NCBI GenBank assembly: GCA_947488935.1
Contig: CANLBN010000009.1
Span: 53,930-117,929 of the forward strand
Origin: an uncultured Pseudomonadales bacterium
GTDB lineage: Bacteria > Pseudomonadota > Gammaproteobacteria > Pseudomonadales > Cellvibrionaceae
Direction of reading: 5' to 3'
Length of the DNA stretch: 64,000 nucleotides
The notes under the pieces were generated by a model. That model did no database searches and was not told the DNA's origin. It saw nothing but the letters and a program-made list of their open reading frames with translations. Positions 8,290 to 18,844 of this stretch are shown here, one piece after another (positions within the stretch are counted from its first letter, which is position 1; every line of letters begins with the position of its first letter). The position numbers and the translations under genes were made by a program.

Positions 8290-10017
8290 ATGAATACAAT
8301 GGCATTAAATGGCTTAGCCCGACGTCTAGTAGAGGATCAGTTACTCACTGCTGATGATGCACTAAATCATTTAAAAGAAAGTAAAACCAACAATGTAACT
8401 TTTGCACATCAACTTGTCAGCCAATCAGTTATAGCAGCTGACAAGATCGCTGCTATTGCCTCGCATGAATTTGGCACACCAGTCTATGACTTAGACGCAC
8501 ATAATTTTAGCGCTATTGAAAAAAATATTGTCGATAGTCGACTTATTATCAAGCATCAAGCACTCCCCCTATTTAAGCGTGGCAGCCGTTTGTTTTTAGC
8601 TGTCACCGACCCGACTAATATCCATGGCTTTGATGAGATCAAGTTTAATACAGGTATTAATATAGATACAATTCTCGTTGAAGCAGACAAGCTCTCAACG
8701 GCAATTGAACGCTACGTTAATGAAGAAGAAGAGAAACTTGGTGACTCCTTAGGTGGGCTCGATGATGAAGGGCTAGAAAACCTTGATGTCGATAACCCTC
8801 AGGAAAATAAAGACGAAGATACATCAGAGCAAGATGAAGCACCTATTGTTAAATTTATCAATAAGGTGTTACTACAAGCGATTAAATTAGGCGCATCTGA
8901 TATTCATTTTGAGCCCTATGAAAAGAGTTATCGTATACGCTTTAGGGTCGATGGTATTTTACAAGAGGTCCAAAAACCACCCACCAACTTAGCTACACGC
9001 CTTGCTGCACGCTTAAAAGTGATGTCGCAAATGGATATTTCTGAGCGTCGTGTACCACAAGATGGACGAATAAAGCTAAAAATCTCGCGCACAAAAGCAA
9101 TTGATTTTCGTGTAAATACATTGCCCACACTATTTGGGGAAAAAATTGTACTACGTATACTTGATTCTAGCGCTGCACATCTAGGTATTGATGTACTGGG
9201 TTATGAAGAAGAGCAACAAAAGCTCTATTTAGATGCTCTTTCCCAGCCTCAAGGCATGATATTAGTAACAGGGCCTACCGGTAGTGGTAAAACCGTATCG
9301 CTCTATACTGGCCTTGGGATTCTTAACACGAAAGAGCGTAATATCTCCACGGCAGAGGATCCTGTAGAGATTAATATGGACGGTATTAATCAAGTTCAAA
9401 TTAATAATAAGGTTGGTTTAAATTTTGCCGAAGCTCTCCGCTCTTTTCTACGCCAAGATCCTGATGTGGTCATGGTGGGTGAGATCCGGGACCTCGAAAC
9501 CGCTGAAATTGGCATTAAAGCGGCACAAACAGGTCACTTAGTCCTCTCCACCCTTCACACCAATAGCGCGTCAGAGACACTAACTCGGCTATTAAACATG
9601 GGGGTTCCTACCTTTAATGTGGCCACAACGGTCAGTTTGATTATCGCCCAGCGCTTGGGACGCAAACTGTGCTTGTCATGCCGTATCCCCATGAAAGATA
9701 TACCTGAGGATGTTTTAATCGAGGAAGGCTTAATCGAAGATAAGATCAAAATACCCAAATCCGAGTGGGAATTATTTCACCCTAACACAGAGGGTTGCCC
9801 TAAATGCAGTAAAGGGTCCAAAGGGCGAGTCGGCATTTATGAAGTGGTTCGCATCACCCCTACCATTTCAAGCCTTATAATGGAGGGGAGTAATTCTTTG
9901 CAGATCGCCAAGCAAGCTGCGGAAGAAGGTTTTAATAATTTACGTATATCTGCACTTCGCAAAGTTGCTAAAGGACTTATCAGCCTTGAAGAAGCCAACC
10001 GAGTGACGAAGGATTAA
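8290..10017 (+). CDS. pilB: Type IV pilus extension ATPase PilB
   Basis: PilB is the cytoplasmic hexameric ATPase that drives pilin polymerisation. The 575-residue protein has the N-terminal MshE/GspE-type domain (about 1-140), an acidic linker (145-185), the N2 domain with GASDIHFEP, Walker A GPTGSGKT at 328-335, the Asp box, Walker B in PDVVMVGEIRD near 391-401, a His box (TGHLVLSTLHTN) and a tetracysteine zinc motif (CLSC near 461-464 and CPKC further on) that separates extension ATPases from PilT. Length is typical (about 565-570). It starts the pilB-pilC-pilD run with only two bases before pilC. No obvious Shine-Dalgarno precedes the ATG. Confidence 0.97.
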   Translation: MNTMALNGLARRLVEDQLLTADDALNHLKESKTNNVTFAHQLVSQSVIAADKIAAIASHEFGTPVYDLDAHNFSAIEKNIVDSRLIIKHQALPLFKRGSRLFLAVTDPTNIHGFDEIKFNTGINIDTILVEADKLSTAIERYVNEEEEKLGDSLGGLDDEGLENLDVDNPQENKDEDTSEQDEAPIVKFINKVLLQAIKLGASDIHFEPYEKSYRIRFRVDGILQEVQKPPTNLATRLAARLKVMSQMDISERRVPQDGRIKLKISRTKAIDFRVNTLPTLFGEKIVLRILDSSAAHLGIDVLGYEEEQQKLYLDALSQPQGMILVTGPTGSGKTVSLYTGLGILNTKERNISTAEDPVEINMDGINQVQINNKVGLNFAEALRSFLRQDPDVVMVGEIRDLETAEIGIKAAQTGHLVLSTLHTNSASETLTRLLNMGVPTFNVATTVSLIIAQRLGRKLCLSCRIPMKDIPEDVLIEEGLIEDKIKIPKSEWELFHPNTEGCPKCSKGSKGRVGIYEVVRITPTISSLIMEGSNSLQIAKQAAEEGFNNLRISALRKVAKGLISLEEANRVTKD

Positions 10018-10019
10018 TT

Positions 10020-11231
10020 ATGGCAACACCAAAACAAGCAATTTTTATTTACAAAGGCACTGACCGTAAAGGTAAAAAAGTCCAAGGTGAGCTGTCTGGC
10101 TCAACTCAAGCCTTAGTAAAAGCGCAATTAATAAAACAAGGTGTAAGACCAAAAACTGTACGCAAAAAACCTAAACCTTTATTTGGCGGCAACAAAAAAA
10201 TTAACCCTATGGATATTGCTATTTTTACGCGACAAATGGCAACTATGATGAAAGCCGGTGTGCCTTTAGTACAAAGCTTTGACATTGTCTCCGATGGGCT
10301 TGAAAATCCATCGATGAAAGAGCTAATCCAACATATTCGTACCGATGTGGCAGCAGGTGGTGGCTTTGCTAATGCCCTTAAAAAGCACCCGCGATACTTT
10401 GATAATTTATTTTGCAATTTAGTAGATTCGGGGGAGCAATCAGGTGCACTAGAAACACTGCTAGATAGAATTGCTATTTATAAAGAGAAAACTGAAATAC
10501 TAAAAGCAAAAATTAAAAAAGCCCTAACCTACCCTATTGCGGTTGTCGTTGTTGCACTTGTTGTCACAGCAATACTATTGATTAAAGTGGTTCCCCAATT
10601 TGCTGAAACCTTTAGTGGTTTTGGTGCCGATTTGCCAGCATTTACTCTTTTCGTATTAGCTATTTCAGAGTTTGTACAAGCAACATGGCTTATTATATTA
10701 GTTGGTATAATAGCAAGTATTTTTGTAGTAAAAGAATTGCACCATCGGTCACCAAAATTCCGTAATCTGCTCGACAAGTCTTTGCTTAAAACGCCTATTA
10801 TTGGCAAAATTGTCTATAATTCTATTTGTGCACGCTTTGCGCGTACACTTTCAACCACCTTTGCGGCAGGGGTACCGCTAATTGATTCATTAGAATCAGT
10901 GGCAGGCGCAACAGGCAATATTGTATACGAACGGGCTACACTTGATGTCCGAGATAGTGTTGCTACCGGCATTCAGCTTAATCAAGCCATGCGCTCAACA
11001 GGGTTGTTTCCTGGAATGATGTTACAAATGACCTCTATTGGTGAAGAATCAGGCTCTTTAGATGCTATGCTTGATAAGGTAGCTACCTTTCATGAAGATG
11101 AAGTTGACGGCATGGTTGATAATTTAACATCACTACTAGAGCCGATGATTATGTCAGTACTTGGGGTTCTTGTAGGGGGTTTATTGATCGCCATGTATTT
11201 GCCAATATTCCAATTAGGTGCTGTCGTCTAA
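10020..11231 (+). CDS. pilC: Type IV pilus inner membrane platform protein PilC
   Basis: PilC is the polytopic inner membrane platform that couples PilB/PilT motors to pilin insertion. The 403-residue product matches the family length. It has two repeated GspF domains (about 68-190 and 270-393), each with the conserved pattern ARQ(L/M)A-type helix, GVPL and GE(Q/E)SG(A/S)L. Membrane helices are at about 170-195, 215-240 and 375-397. It starts two bases after the pilB stop and is followed 17 bases later by pilD, so the three are almost certainly one transcript. Confidence 0.97.
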   Translation: MATPKQAIFIYKGTDRKGKKVQGELSGSTQALVKAQLIKQGVRPKTVRKKPKPLFGGNKKINPMDIAIFTRQMATMMKAGVPLVQSFDIVSDGLENPSMKELIQHIRTDVAAGGGFANALKKHPRYFDNLFCNLVDSGEQSGALETLLDRIAIYKEKTEILKAKIKKALTYPIAVVVVALVVTAILLIKVVPQFAETFSGFGADLPAFTLFVLAISEFVQATWLIILVGIIASIFVVKELHHRSPKFRNLLDKSLLKTPIIGKIVYNSICARFARTLSTTFAAGVPLIDSLESVAGATGNIVYERATLDVRDSVATGIQLNQAMRSTGLFPGMMLQMTSIGEESGSLDAMLDKVATFHEDEVDGMVDNLTSLLEPMIMSVLGVLVGGLLIAMYLPIFQLGAVV

Positions 11232-11248
11232 AGCTGACTTACTAATAA

Positions 11249-12154
11249 ATGAATTTTAATTCTTTCGCCAATAGCTTAGATATTTTATCTAAGCTCCCAT
11301 TTTTCTATTATCCTTTTATTTTTATTATTAGTTTATTAGTGGGTAGTTTTTTAAATGTTGTTATTTTACGCACCCCTAAAATCTTAGAGCAAAGCTATAA
11401 AATAGAGTGCACTGAAATTTTAGAATTGGATGAGGCTGTATTAGAAGCTGAAAATAATTCACAAGAGTCTATCTCCCTCTCTTTTCCGCCATCTACTTGC
11501 CCTAAGTGCAACACTAAAATTAAGCCTTGGCATAATATCCCCGTTATTAGTTATTTTTTGCTATTACAAGGCAAGTGCCATAATTGTAAGACCCCTATTA
11601 GCATACGCTACCCAATCATAGAATTAACAACAGCTTTGCTCTCAGTCTTAACTATCTATCTATTGGGTTTTAGCGGTTCTGGCTTATTAGCATTATTACT
11701 ATTGTGGACATTAATCTCACTCACCATGATAGATATTGATACTTATCTTCTACCCGATAACTTAACGTTACCTTTATTATGGCTGGGGCTAGTCATTAAC
11801 AGTTTTGGTGTATTCACAGACTTATCGAGCGCACTCTGGGGTGCAATTGTTGGTTATGGCTCTTTATGGAGTGTGTTTTGGCTGTTTAAACTTGTGACGG
11901 GCAAAGAAGGTATGGGCTACGGTGATTTTAAATTACTCGCAGCACTCGGTGCATGGATGGGCTGGCAATTTATTCCATTAATTATTATTCTCTCGTCCTT
12001 TGTCGGGGCTGTTATTGGAATAGCCGGTATACTTATACTAGGTCGAGATAAAAATATTCCCATCCCCTTTGGTCCTTATTTAGCCATAGCAGGGTGGATC
12101 GCTTTTTTATGGGGTGATCAGCTCATCGATTATTATTTAACAAGCCTTGCATAG
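11249..12154 (+). CDS. pilD: Prepilin peptidase / N-methyltransferase PilD
   Basis: PilD removes the leader from prepilins and N-methylates the new terminal Phe; it also serves type II secretion pseudopilins. The 301-residue polytopic membrane protein has the cytoplasmic zinc-binding tetracysteine domain (CPKCN and CHNC, about residues 78-112) and both catalytic aspartates in the family motifs (IDIDTYLLPD and GYGDFKLL). Seven or eight hydrophobic segments are visible. Substrates in this window are the three intact pilins at 6109-7946. The start is the ATG 17 bases after pilC; the acidic insert between the first helix and the Cys domain is ordinary for the family. Confidence 0.96.
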   Translation: MNFNSFANSLDILSKLPFFYYPFIFIISLLVGSFLNVVILRTPKILEQSYKIECTEILELDEAVLEAENNSQESISLSFPPSTCPKCNTKIKPWHNIPVISYFLLLQGKCHNCKTPISIRYPIIELTTALLSVLTIYLLGFSGSGLLALLLLWTLISLTMIDIDTYLLPDNLTLPLLWLGLVINSFGVFTDLSSALWGAIVGYGSLWSVFWLFKLVTGKEGMGYGDFKLLAALGAWMGWQFIPLIIILSSFVGAVIGIAGILILGRDKNIPIPFGPYLAIAGWIAFLWGDQLIDYYLTSLA

Positions 12155-12162
12155 TTAACTTT

Positions 12163-12759
12163 ATGACATTTATTTTAGGGCTTACTGGTGGTATTGCTAG
12201 TGGAAAATCCGTAGCGACTGACCACTTTGCGTCTCTTGGCGTCGATATTATTGATGCTGATGTTATTGCCCACCAAGTGGTCTCTCAAAATTCACCTTCA
12301 CTCTCTAGCATAGCCAAGCACTTTGGTGATGATATAATACTTCCGGACGGGAATTTAAATAGGGCTAAATTACGCGATATTATTTTTCGAAAGCCTAGCG
12401 AAAAACAATGGCTAGAAAATTTACTACACCCTATTATTAGAAAAGAAATACGAAAACAATTAGCAGCATCCCAGTCTATTTACACTATTTTATCTGCACC
12501 TTTACTGTTTGAGAATAACCTACAGCTAGAAGTGGATCGTGTACTCGCCATAGATTGCGAAGAGTCCCTGCAGATTAAACGTGCCTCGGAGCGAGATAAC
12601 AATAAAACAGAATTAGTAAAGAAGATTATCAGCCAACAAATCGATCAAAGTACACGCCTAGCTAAAGCAGACGATGTTATCGATAATAATGGCTCTTTAG
12701 GCGAGCTGAAAAAGTCCGTGGAGCATTACCACCACCAACTCATCAACTATTTAACCTAG
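12163..12759 (+). CDS. coaE: Dephospho-CoA kinase
   Basis: CoaE phosphorylates the 3'-hydroxyl of dephospho-CoA, the last step of coenzyme A synthesis. The 198-residue protein has the P-loop GGIASGKS right at the N-terminus, DADVIAHQVV (the base and CoA-binding aspartate segment), LLHPIIRKEI and the lid-like RASERDNN. It lies eight bases after pilD and shortly before yacG, the same order as in Pseudomonas and many other gammaproteobacteria, so co-transcription with the pil genes is likely. Confidence 0.96.
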   Translation: MTFILGLTGGIASGKSVATDHFASLGVDIIDADVIAHQVVSQNSPSLSSIAKHFGDDIILPDGNLNRAKLRDIIFRKPSEKQWLENLLHPIIRKEIRKQLAASQSIYTILSAPLLFENNLQLEVDRVLAIDCEESLQIKRASERDNNKTELVKKIISQQIDQSTRLAKADDVIDNNGSLGELKKSVEHYHHQLINYLT

Positions 12760-12784
12760 GTAGGCAGTATCCTTGTGAGAGAAA

Positions 12785-12970
12785 ATGACTGAAACAAAAA
12801 ATACATTAACCTTAAATTGCCCAAACTGTAAAAAAGTGGTTATCTGGTCAGATGAGTTTCCTTACAGGCCTTTTTGTAGCCACCGCTGCAAGTTAATTGA
12901 CCTTGGAGAATGGGCTAATGAATCTTATCGTGTTCCCGTGAGTGAAGATAACGATAAAGATGAATGGTAA
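12785..12970 (+). CDS. yacG: DNA gyrase inhibitor YacG
   Basis: YacG is a small zinc-finger protein that binds GyrB and inhibits gyrase. The 61-residue product has the four zinc cysteines in CPNC and FCSHRC, followed by [16 protein letters not shown], the highly conserved family motif, and an acidic tail. Length matches the family (about 60-66). It is the last gene of the pilB-coaE run and converges on mutT; I see no strong terminator between them. Confidence 0.95.
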   Translation: MTETKNTLTLNCPNCKKVVIWSDEFPYRPFCSHRCKLIDLGEWANESYRVPVSEDNDKDEW

Positions 12971-13035
12971 TAGCAGCGCTTAGCATTTTTACAGATACCC
13001 CTATGATGTTAGGGCCTATATATCACTGCTAATCA

Positions 13036-13434
13036 CTATATCTTTTCTGATAATAGCTTAGCCACTATTTTTTGATTGGCCTCCGGAAAAGAATATTTTT
13101 TTAACTCATGTAAGGCTATCCATTTCACCTCTTGCCCCTCAATACCAGTAGCATCACCTTCAAAATGCCGACTTAGCCAGATATCGAGAAAAACATTTTT
13201 ATCGCTATATTGATGGTAAATTTCCATAAATGAATCAGCTTGTTTAATAACAATACCAACCTCTTCTTTGAACTCGCGAATCAAAGCAATAAAGCCCGAC
13301 TCACCCTCTTCTACTTTTCCGCCAGGAAACTCCCATAGGCCACCTTGATGAAGGTGGTCTGGGCGCTTAGCAATTAATAATTGATTCCTTGCATTCAATA
13401 CAATACCCACAACGACATGTACAAAACCACTCAT
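13036..13434 (-). CDS. mutT: 8-oxo-dGTP diphosphatase MutT
   Basis: MutT hydrolyses 8-oxo-dGTP and so prevents A:T to C:G transversions. The 132-residue protein has a full Nudix box, from GGKVEEGES to REFKEEVGI (about residues 38-60), preceded by GLWEFPGGK, which is typical of the MutT branch. It starts 56 bases after argJ on the same strand and is the last gene of the secA-argJ-mutT series, an arrangement also found in Pseudomonas. Other Nudix specificities cannot be fully excluded, but context and length fit MutT well. Confidence 0.92.
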   Translation of the reverse strand: MSGFVHVVVGIVLNARNQLLIAKRPDHLHQGGLWEFPGGKVEEGESGFIALIREFKEEVGIVIKQADSFMEIYHQYSDKNVFLDIWLSRHFEGDATGIEGQEVKWIALHELKKYSFPEANQKIVAKLLSEKI

Positions 13435-13490
13435 ATTAATATAACTCTTATAGTGAAAAACAATTTCTTGGTAGTATACTCACCATAAAA

Positions 13491-14732
13491 TCACGTTCTG
13501 TACTCAGCATTAATTGTGACATACTCATGAGAAAGATCCGTTGTCCAAATAGTTTCTGTAACATCTCCACGCCCTAGGCAAACACGTAAAAGTATTTCGT
13601 CTTTTACCATAACTGCCTCACCTGCAGATTCTAGATAACTATGTGCACGCCCTCCCTTTTCGACAATTAAAATATCGTCGAGATAAACAGACACATTATC
13701 GACATCTAAATTTTCTACACCGGCATACCCTATCGCAGCAACCACTCTTCCCCAGTTAGCATCCGAGGCAAATAATGCTGTTTTAACCAAAGGTGAGTGC
13801 GCAATTGCATAGGCCACTTGCAAACACTCAGGAGAATCAGCGCCCTCTTCTATTTGCACCGTTACAAACTTAGTAGCACCTTCACCATCACGCACAACTT
13901 TTTGAGCAAGGTCTGTAAAGGCATCAAAAATAGCCTCCCTGAACGTTAAATAATATGGAGAGCTTTTATCGCTGATTACAATATCAGAACTACCAGCAGC
14001 AATTAACATACAACTATCGTTAGTGGATGTATCACCATCAATGGTTATTCTATTAAAAGAAAGATTAGCGGCCTCATTGAGTAGCTCTTGCAGTAAGCTT
14101 TCTTCAACAACCGCATTAGTCACCACATAGGCCAGCATTGTAGCCATATTAGGGTTGATCATCCCTGAGCCTTTAGCGATACCATTAATCATTAAGATAT
14201 CACTACACCCCTCAATATTTATCGACGAGCACACTCCCTTTGGGCAGGTATCCGTCGTCATTATTGCTTCTGCGGCTAAAGCCCAGTTACGTTCATCCAA
14301 TGTAGTCAACAATTCAGGGATCGCACTCTCAATTTTTTCTACAGGCAAAGGCTCACCGATAACTCCCGTCGAAAAAGGCAGTACTAAAGGAGTCTCTATG
14401 CCTGCTTGTTTTGCTACAGCCTGACACATAGCCGCCGCCGCATTGATACCTTCAACACCCGTGCATGCATTTGCATTACCCGAATTTACTATCAAGTAAC
14501 GACTATTTTTAGAGTAACTCGTATGTTGCTTACAAAGCGTTACGGGAGCTGCACAATAGGCATTTTTAGTGTACACACCTGCTACCGTTGCCGTATTTGG
14601 CAACGCCATTAGCATGACATCTAATTTAGGTTTATTGGCAGCAGAGGTTTTTTTAATCCCTGCATGCACAGCACTGAGTTTAACACCAACAATCGGCATC
14701 ATTTCTGGAAAGTTTACTTCACCAACAGGCAT
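13491..14732 (-). CDS. argJ: Bifunctional ornithine acetyltransferase / N-acetylglutamate synthase
   Basis: ArgJ transfers the acetyl group of N-acetylornithine to glutamate in the cyclic arginine pathway. It belongs to the Ntn-hydrolase-like self-processing family: the conserved ATMLAYVVTNA segment, where the precursor splits before the threonine to give alpha and beta chains, is present near residue 200. SGNANACTG and the DGEGATKF motif are also visible. The 413-residue length is typical. It lies 65 bases downstream of secA on the same strand. Confidence 0.96.
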   Translation of the reverse strand: MPVGEVNFPEMMPIVGVKLSAVHAGIKKTSAANKPKLDVMLMALPNTATVAGVYTKNAYCAAPVTLCKQHTSYSKNSRYLIVNSGNANACTGVEGINAAAAMCQAVAKQAGIETPLVLPFSTGVIGEPLPVEKIESAIPELLTTLDERNWALAAEAIMTTDTCPKGVCSSINIEGCSDILMINGIAKGSGMINPNMATMLAYVVTNAVVEESLLQELLNEAANLSFNRITIDGDTSTNDSCMLIAAGSSDIVISDKSSPYYLTFREAIFDAFTDLAQKVVRDGEGATKFVTVQIEEGADSPECLQVAYAIAHSPLVKTALFASDANWGRVVAAIGYAGVENLDVDNVSVYLDDILIVEKGGRAHSYLESAGEAVMVKDEILLRVCLGRGDVTETIWTTDLSHEYVTINAEYRT

Positions 14733-14797
14733 AAGAATGCATAACCTTTTTAGAGAATATTAGTTACAAATATCGTTAATTAACTTTGATCAAACAA

Positions 14798-17530
14798 TTA
14801 AAGTTTACCGCAACATTGCTTATATTTTTTTCCTGAACCGCAGGGGCAGGCTTCATTTCTGCCGACTTTTTTCTCAGCTCGAACAAACTGCTCAACCTGT
14901 GGTTCTTGCTCTTCAGTACTTGCATCGCCTTCTTGTAAAAGTGATGCTTGTGCATGCTCAAGTTTCATTGCTTGCTCTTGCTGTACACGACGCTCTTCTT
15001 CCATCGCTTCCATTTCTGCATCAGAAACGGGCTCAACACGTGCAAGCACTCGAATAGTTTCGGTTTTAATCGTCTCTAATAGCGATTGAAATAGCTCAAA
15101 GGATTCACGTTTATACTCTTCTTTTGGATTTTTTTGTGCATAACTACGCAAGCCAATACCTTGTCGTAAATGATCCATTGCTAATAAGTGTTCTTTCCAC
15201 TGAATATCCAAAATCTGTAGCATCACTTGTTTTTCAATTTCTATCAATGTTGGGTCAAGGCGCTCACACTTTTCATCATACTCGGCTTGTACCGCTGCAA
15301 TTACCTTTTCCCTTAATGATTCTTCATAAAGGCTTTCGTCCTCTTTTAACCAGTCTTGTATAACAAGTTCTACACCATATTCATTCGACAAATATTGTTC
15401 TAGGCCTGGAATATCCCATTGCTCTTCAATACTTTGTACAGGTATGTAGCCGCCGACAATATCGGTGACGACATCATGGCGTATATTAGTAATGATATCG
15501 CGGATAGAGTCTGCTTCTAATAAATCATTTCTTTGTGTGTAAACAACTTGGCGTTGATCATTTGCAACATTATCAAACTCTAATAATTGTTTACGCATAT
15601 CGAAGTTTCGGCCTTCAACTTTACGTTGGGCTTTTTCGATAGCGTTAGTCACCATTTTATGCTCGATGGCTTCACCTTTATCCATCCCCAATGACTTCAT
15701 AAAAGAGCGAATGCGATCGGACATAAAAATGCGCATTAAATTATCTTCCATGGAAAGATAAAAACGGGATAGTCCTGGGTCACCTTGGCGACCTGCACGC
15801 CCACGCAGCTGATTATCGATACGACGAGACTCATGCCTCTCAGTACCCAAAATATGTAAGCCACCAGCATCTAGTACTTGTTGATGTCGCTCTTGCCAGT
15901 CTTTCTTTACTTTTGCTATCTCTGCTTCGCTAGGGTTATCAAGTTCATCAAGCTCTGCCTCTAAATTACCACCCAAGACAATATCAGTACCACGCCCCGC
16001 CATATTAGTTGCAATAGTTACAGCCTTTGGCCTACCGGCCTGCGCGACAATCTCAGCTTCTTTTTCATGAAACTTAGCATTTAACACTTTGTGCTCAATA
16101 CCTTCTTTCTTTAGGCGTTTGGATAACTCTTCAGAGGATTCTACCGAGGCGGTACCCACAAGAATAGGCACATTTTGCTGCTGATATTTGATAATATCTT
16201 TGGCGATAGCATCATATTTATCACTAATGGATAAATAGATGAGATCATTTAAATCTTGACGTGCAATTGTATTATTTGTGGGTATAACAACAACGTCTAG
16301 ATTATAAGTTTGACGAAACTCAAAGGCCTCTGTATCCGCAGTGCCTGTCATACCAGATAGCTTGGGATATAAGCGAAAGTAATTTTGAAACGTGGTTGAC
16401 GCAAGTGTTTGCGACTCATTTTGAATAATTACATTTTCTTTTGCTTCTATCGCCTGGTGTAGACCTTCGGACATTCGTCTCCCAGGCATTGATCGACCGG
16501 TATGCTCATCAATGAGTAGGATTTCACCATCCTGAACAAGATAATGTACATCATTAACAAATAATGCATGGGCGCGTAGTGCCGCATGTACATGATGTAG
16601 CAAATTTAAGTTTGTCGATGCATAAAGGCTATCGCTGGCATCAAGCAAGTTCATTTTGACAAGAAGCTCTTCGACTTTTTGATGACCTTGCTCTGTCAAT
16701 TCAACTTGGCGTTGTTTTTCATCAATAGAATAATCGCCTTTTATCTCTGGAGCGTCTTCCCCTTTTTTAAAAGTTGTATCAACGACATGCCCTTCTAATT
16801 TAGGGATAACCGTATTAATTTTGGTATAAAGCTCAGCATTGTTCTCTACTTGCCCAGAAATAATCAACGGAGTTCTTGCTTCGTCAATTAAAATTGAATC
16901 AACCTCATCAACGACAGCAAAGGATAACTTCCGCTGCACTCGCTGGTCTTTAGAAAAAGCCATGTTATCGCGTAGATAATCGAAGCCAAATTCATTATTA
17001 GTACCATAGGTAATATCAGCAGCATAAGCGATTTGCTTATCTTCATTTTCTTGCATGCTTTGGATAATACCGACAGACATACCCAAAAATTCAAAAACAG
17101 GGCGCATCCAATTAGCATCGCGGCTAGCAAGGTAGTCATTAACCGTAACAACGTGTACATTGCCGACAAGCGCATTGAGGTAGACAGCTAATGTTGCCAC
17201 CAGTGTTTTACCTTCACCAGTACGCATCTCAGCGATACGTCCTTCATGTAGTGTAATACCACCAATCATTTGCACATCAAAGTGTCGCAGCCCTAGCGTA
17301 CGTCTTGAGGATTCGCGTACACAGGCGAAGGCTTCTGGTAATAACGAATCTAGGGTCTCTCCCGATTCTAAACGTGCTCTAAAATCTGCCGTCTTTCCTT
17401 TTAAGTCCTCATCGCTTAGTTTTTCAATATCACTCTCTAACGCATTAATCTGTTTAACTAATTTACCCATGCGCTTTAATTCGCGCCCATTTTTTGAACC
17501 AAAAATGCTCTTAAATACTTTATTTAACAT
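14798..17530 (-). CDS. secA: Preprotein translocase ATPase SecA
   Basis: SecA is the motor that pushes unfolded preproteins through SecYEG. The 910-residue protein has Walker A (MRTGEGKT) near residue 105, the [19 protein letters not shown] helicase motif, GTDIVLGGN, and a C-terminal SecB/phospholipid-binding zinc tail with [13 protein letters not shown]. All regions of NBD1, the preprotein cross-linking domain, NBD2 and the scaffold are in normal order. There is no secM upstream; instead the leader contains a predicted three-way-junction fold at 17590-17653, which may regulate synthesis. argJ follows on the same strand. Confidence 0.98.
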   Translation of the reverse strand: MLNKVFKSIFGSKNGRELKRMGKLVKQINALESDIEKLSDEDLKGKTADFRARLESGETLDSLLPEAFACVRESSRRTLGLRHFDVQMIGGITLHEGRIAEMRTGEGKTLVATLAVYLNALVGNVHVVTVNDYLASRDANWMRPVFEFLGMSVGIIQSMQENEDKQIAYAADITYGTNNEFGFDYLRDNMAFSKDQRVQRKLSFAVVDEVDSILIDEARTPLIISGQVENNAELYTKINTVIPKLEGHVVDTTFKKGEDAPEIKGDYSIDEKQRQVELTEQGHQKVEELLVKMNLLDASDSLYASTNLNLLHHVHAALRAHALFVNDVHYLVQDGEILLIDEHTGRSMPGRRMSEGLHQAIEAKENVIIQNESQTLASTTFQNYFRLYPKLSGMTGTADTEAFEFRQTYNLDVVVIPTNNTIARQDLNDLIYLSISDKYDAIAKDIIKYQQQNVPILVGTASVESSEELSKRLKKEGIEHKVLNAKFHEKEAEIVAQAGRPKAVTIATNMAGRGTDIVLGGNLEAELDELDNPSEAEIAKVKKDWQERHQQVLDAGGLHILGTERHESRRIDNQLRGRAGRQGDPGLSRFYLSMEDNLMRIFMSDRIRSFMKSLGMDKGEAIEHKMVTNAIEKAQRKVEGRNFDMRKQLLEFDNVANDQRQVVYTQRNDLLEADSIRDIITNIRHDVVTDIVGGYIPVQSIEEQWDIPGLEQYLSNEYGVELVIQDWLKEDESLYEESLREKVIAAVQAEYDEKCERLDPTLIEIEKQVMLQILDIQWKEHLLAMDHLRQGIGLRSYAQKNPKEEYKRESFELFQSLLETIKTETIRVLARVEPVSDAEMEAMEEERRVQQEQAMKLEHAQASLLQEGDASTEEQEPQVEQFVRAEKKVGRNEACPCGSGKKYKQCCGKL

Positions 17531-17589
17531 AGGAATCCAAATATATTTTATATAGTGCTGTAGAATTTTTTAATTATTAACAATTTATT

Positions 17590-17653
17590 ATCCTACCTTT
17601 ATTCATCTATTTATAGATGAGAACATGTTATTTCAATAACATGAAAGTAGGAT
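17590..17653 (-). promoter_or_regulatory. Three-way-junction element in the secA leader
   Basis: Between the M23 peptidase stop and the secA start lies a 64-base nested inverted repeat. The outer stem pairs 17590-17596 with 17647-17653 (ATCCTAC/GTAGGAT), plus three A-T pairs after a one-base bulge. Inside are two perfect hairpins: 17603-17620 (eight base pairs) and 17624-17643 (eight or nine base pairs). Together they form a compact cloverleaf-like three-way junction. It ends 60 bases before the secA ATG. It could be an RNA regulator, an attenuator or processing site, or a small palindromic element. I recognise no known family. Confidence 0.6.
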
Positions 17654-17684
17654 CACAAAGAAGAATGTAAGTTACGGGAGTTGC

Positions 17685-18623
17685 TTAACGATGGTTTCGA
17701 TGGATATAGGAGGCTGGATCGACAGGGCGACCATATTTATAGACTTCAAAATGCACATGAGGGCCAGTAGAACGTCCACTACTGCCCATTAGAGCAATAA
17801 TTTGGCCTTTTTTGACAACATCACCTACTTTGACAAGATTTTTCTTATTATGAGCATAACGTGTTTTAAATCCACTGCCATGGCTAATTTCAACAAAGCC
17901 GCCATAGCCACTACGTTCACCCGACTCGACAACTACACCAGCAGCGACAGCAATAATCTCAGAGCCTAATTTACCGGCAAAATCGACACCACTGTGAAAC
18001 GAGATAACCGATGCATTAAATGGATCAGTGCGACGCCCAAACCTTGAGGACATCCAACCCTTTAAAATTGGCCTACCCGCGATAAAGACATCGTCTTGCA
18101 ATTTACGCTTTGCCATTAAGGCTTCGAGTGTTTCTAGCTGTTGTTCGCGGTTATCAATTTTTTGCACAAGTTGATCAACAGTCTGCATAAAACTAGGTGG
18201 CTGATAGGCCTGTCCTAACGTATCAGACTCTGGGCCACCCAAAGCAGGGGTTTGATTGAAATCAAACTCACCGCTATCAAGTTTTGCCATGCTGGTTAAA
18301 CGTTCACCCAAAGCATCAAGGCGTATAAGCCTTGCTTGTAACTCAGACATACGCAGAGTAATTGCACTTAATTGCTGCTCCGCATTATTACGTGCGTCAT
18401 TGATCTCTTGCTGTTGATCCGACAAGTTTTCAGACCATTTTTGGGCTGTTTCTGCCGTTAACACATCAACGCTTGGGCTTTGTGCCGTTAATTTGTGCCC
18501 AAGATAGGTACCAATACCTAGAGGGAGGCCCAATAAGCAAATAGACAATATTGCACGAGTCCAGCCCCCTAAAGTAAGGTGGCGCATACGTCTATCGTTT
18601 TTGCTGATAAGTATTACTTTCAT
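17685..18623 (-). CDS. M23 family metallopeptidase, membrane anchored
   Basis: The 312-residue protein has an N-terminal signal-anchor helix (about residues 21-42), a coiled-coil region (about 60-105 and 140-175) and a C-terminal LytM/M23 domain (about 185-310). The zinc ligands are intact: H and D in FHSGVDFAG and the HVHFE motif, with the SSGRSTGPHVHFE signature, so it should be catalytically active rather than an EnvC/NlpD-type degenerate activator. It probably cuts peptidoglycan cross-bridges in the periplasm. It sits between lpxC and secA as in Pseudomonas (the PA4404 position). The start codon follows a weak ribosome binding site. Confidence 0.9.
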   Translation of the reverse strand: MKVILISKNDRRMRHLTLGGWTRAILSICLLGLPLGIGTYLGHKLTAQSPSVDVLTAETAQKWSENLSDQQQEINDARNNAEQQLSAITLRMSELQARLIRLDALGERLTSMAKLDSGEFDFNQTPALGGPESDTLGQAYQPPSFMQTVDQLVQKIDNREQQLETLEALMAKRKLQDDVFIAGRPILKGWMSSRFGRRTDPFNASVISFHSGVDFAGKLGSEIIAVAAGVVVESGERSGYGGFVEISHGSGFKTRYAHNKKNLVKVGDVVKKGQIIALMGSSGRSTGPHVHFEVYKYGRPVDPASYIHRNHR

Positions 18624-18844
18624 AAGTTACTGATACTAACTGTGAGCTATTTACTCTACATTATTACTTTAGCAGGCCTTTTATAGTACATAATGATGGT
18701 GCCTAGATGTATAAGCGACACTATAATGCCTACGAAAAATTAATCAACCTATATAAAATATGGCTTAAAAACAAGGAATTACAAGTTAGTGTTCATATTA
18801 TTTTTATAATTCCGTTAACAATCGTACAAATCAAACATTAAAAA

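Noticed and set aside
13000..13035. Possible terminator between yacG and mutT
   Set aside because: No stem longer than a few pairs could be drawn and no T run follows.
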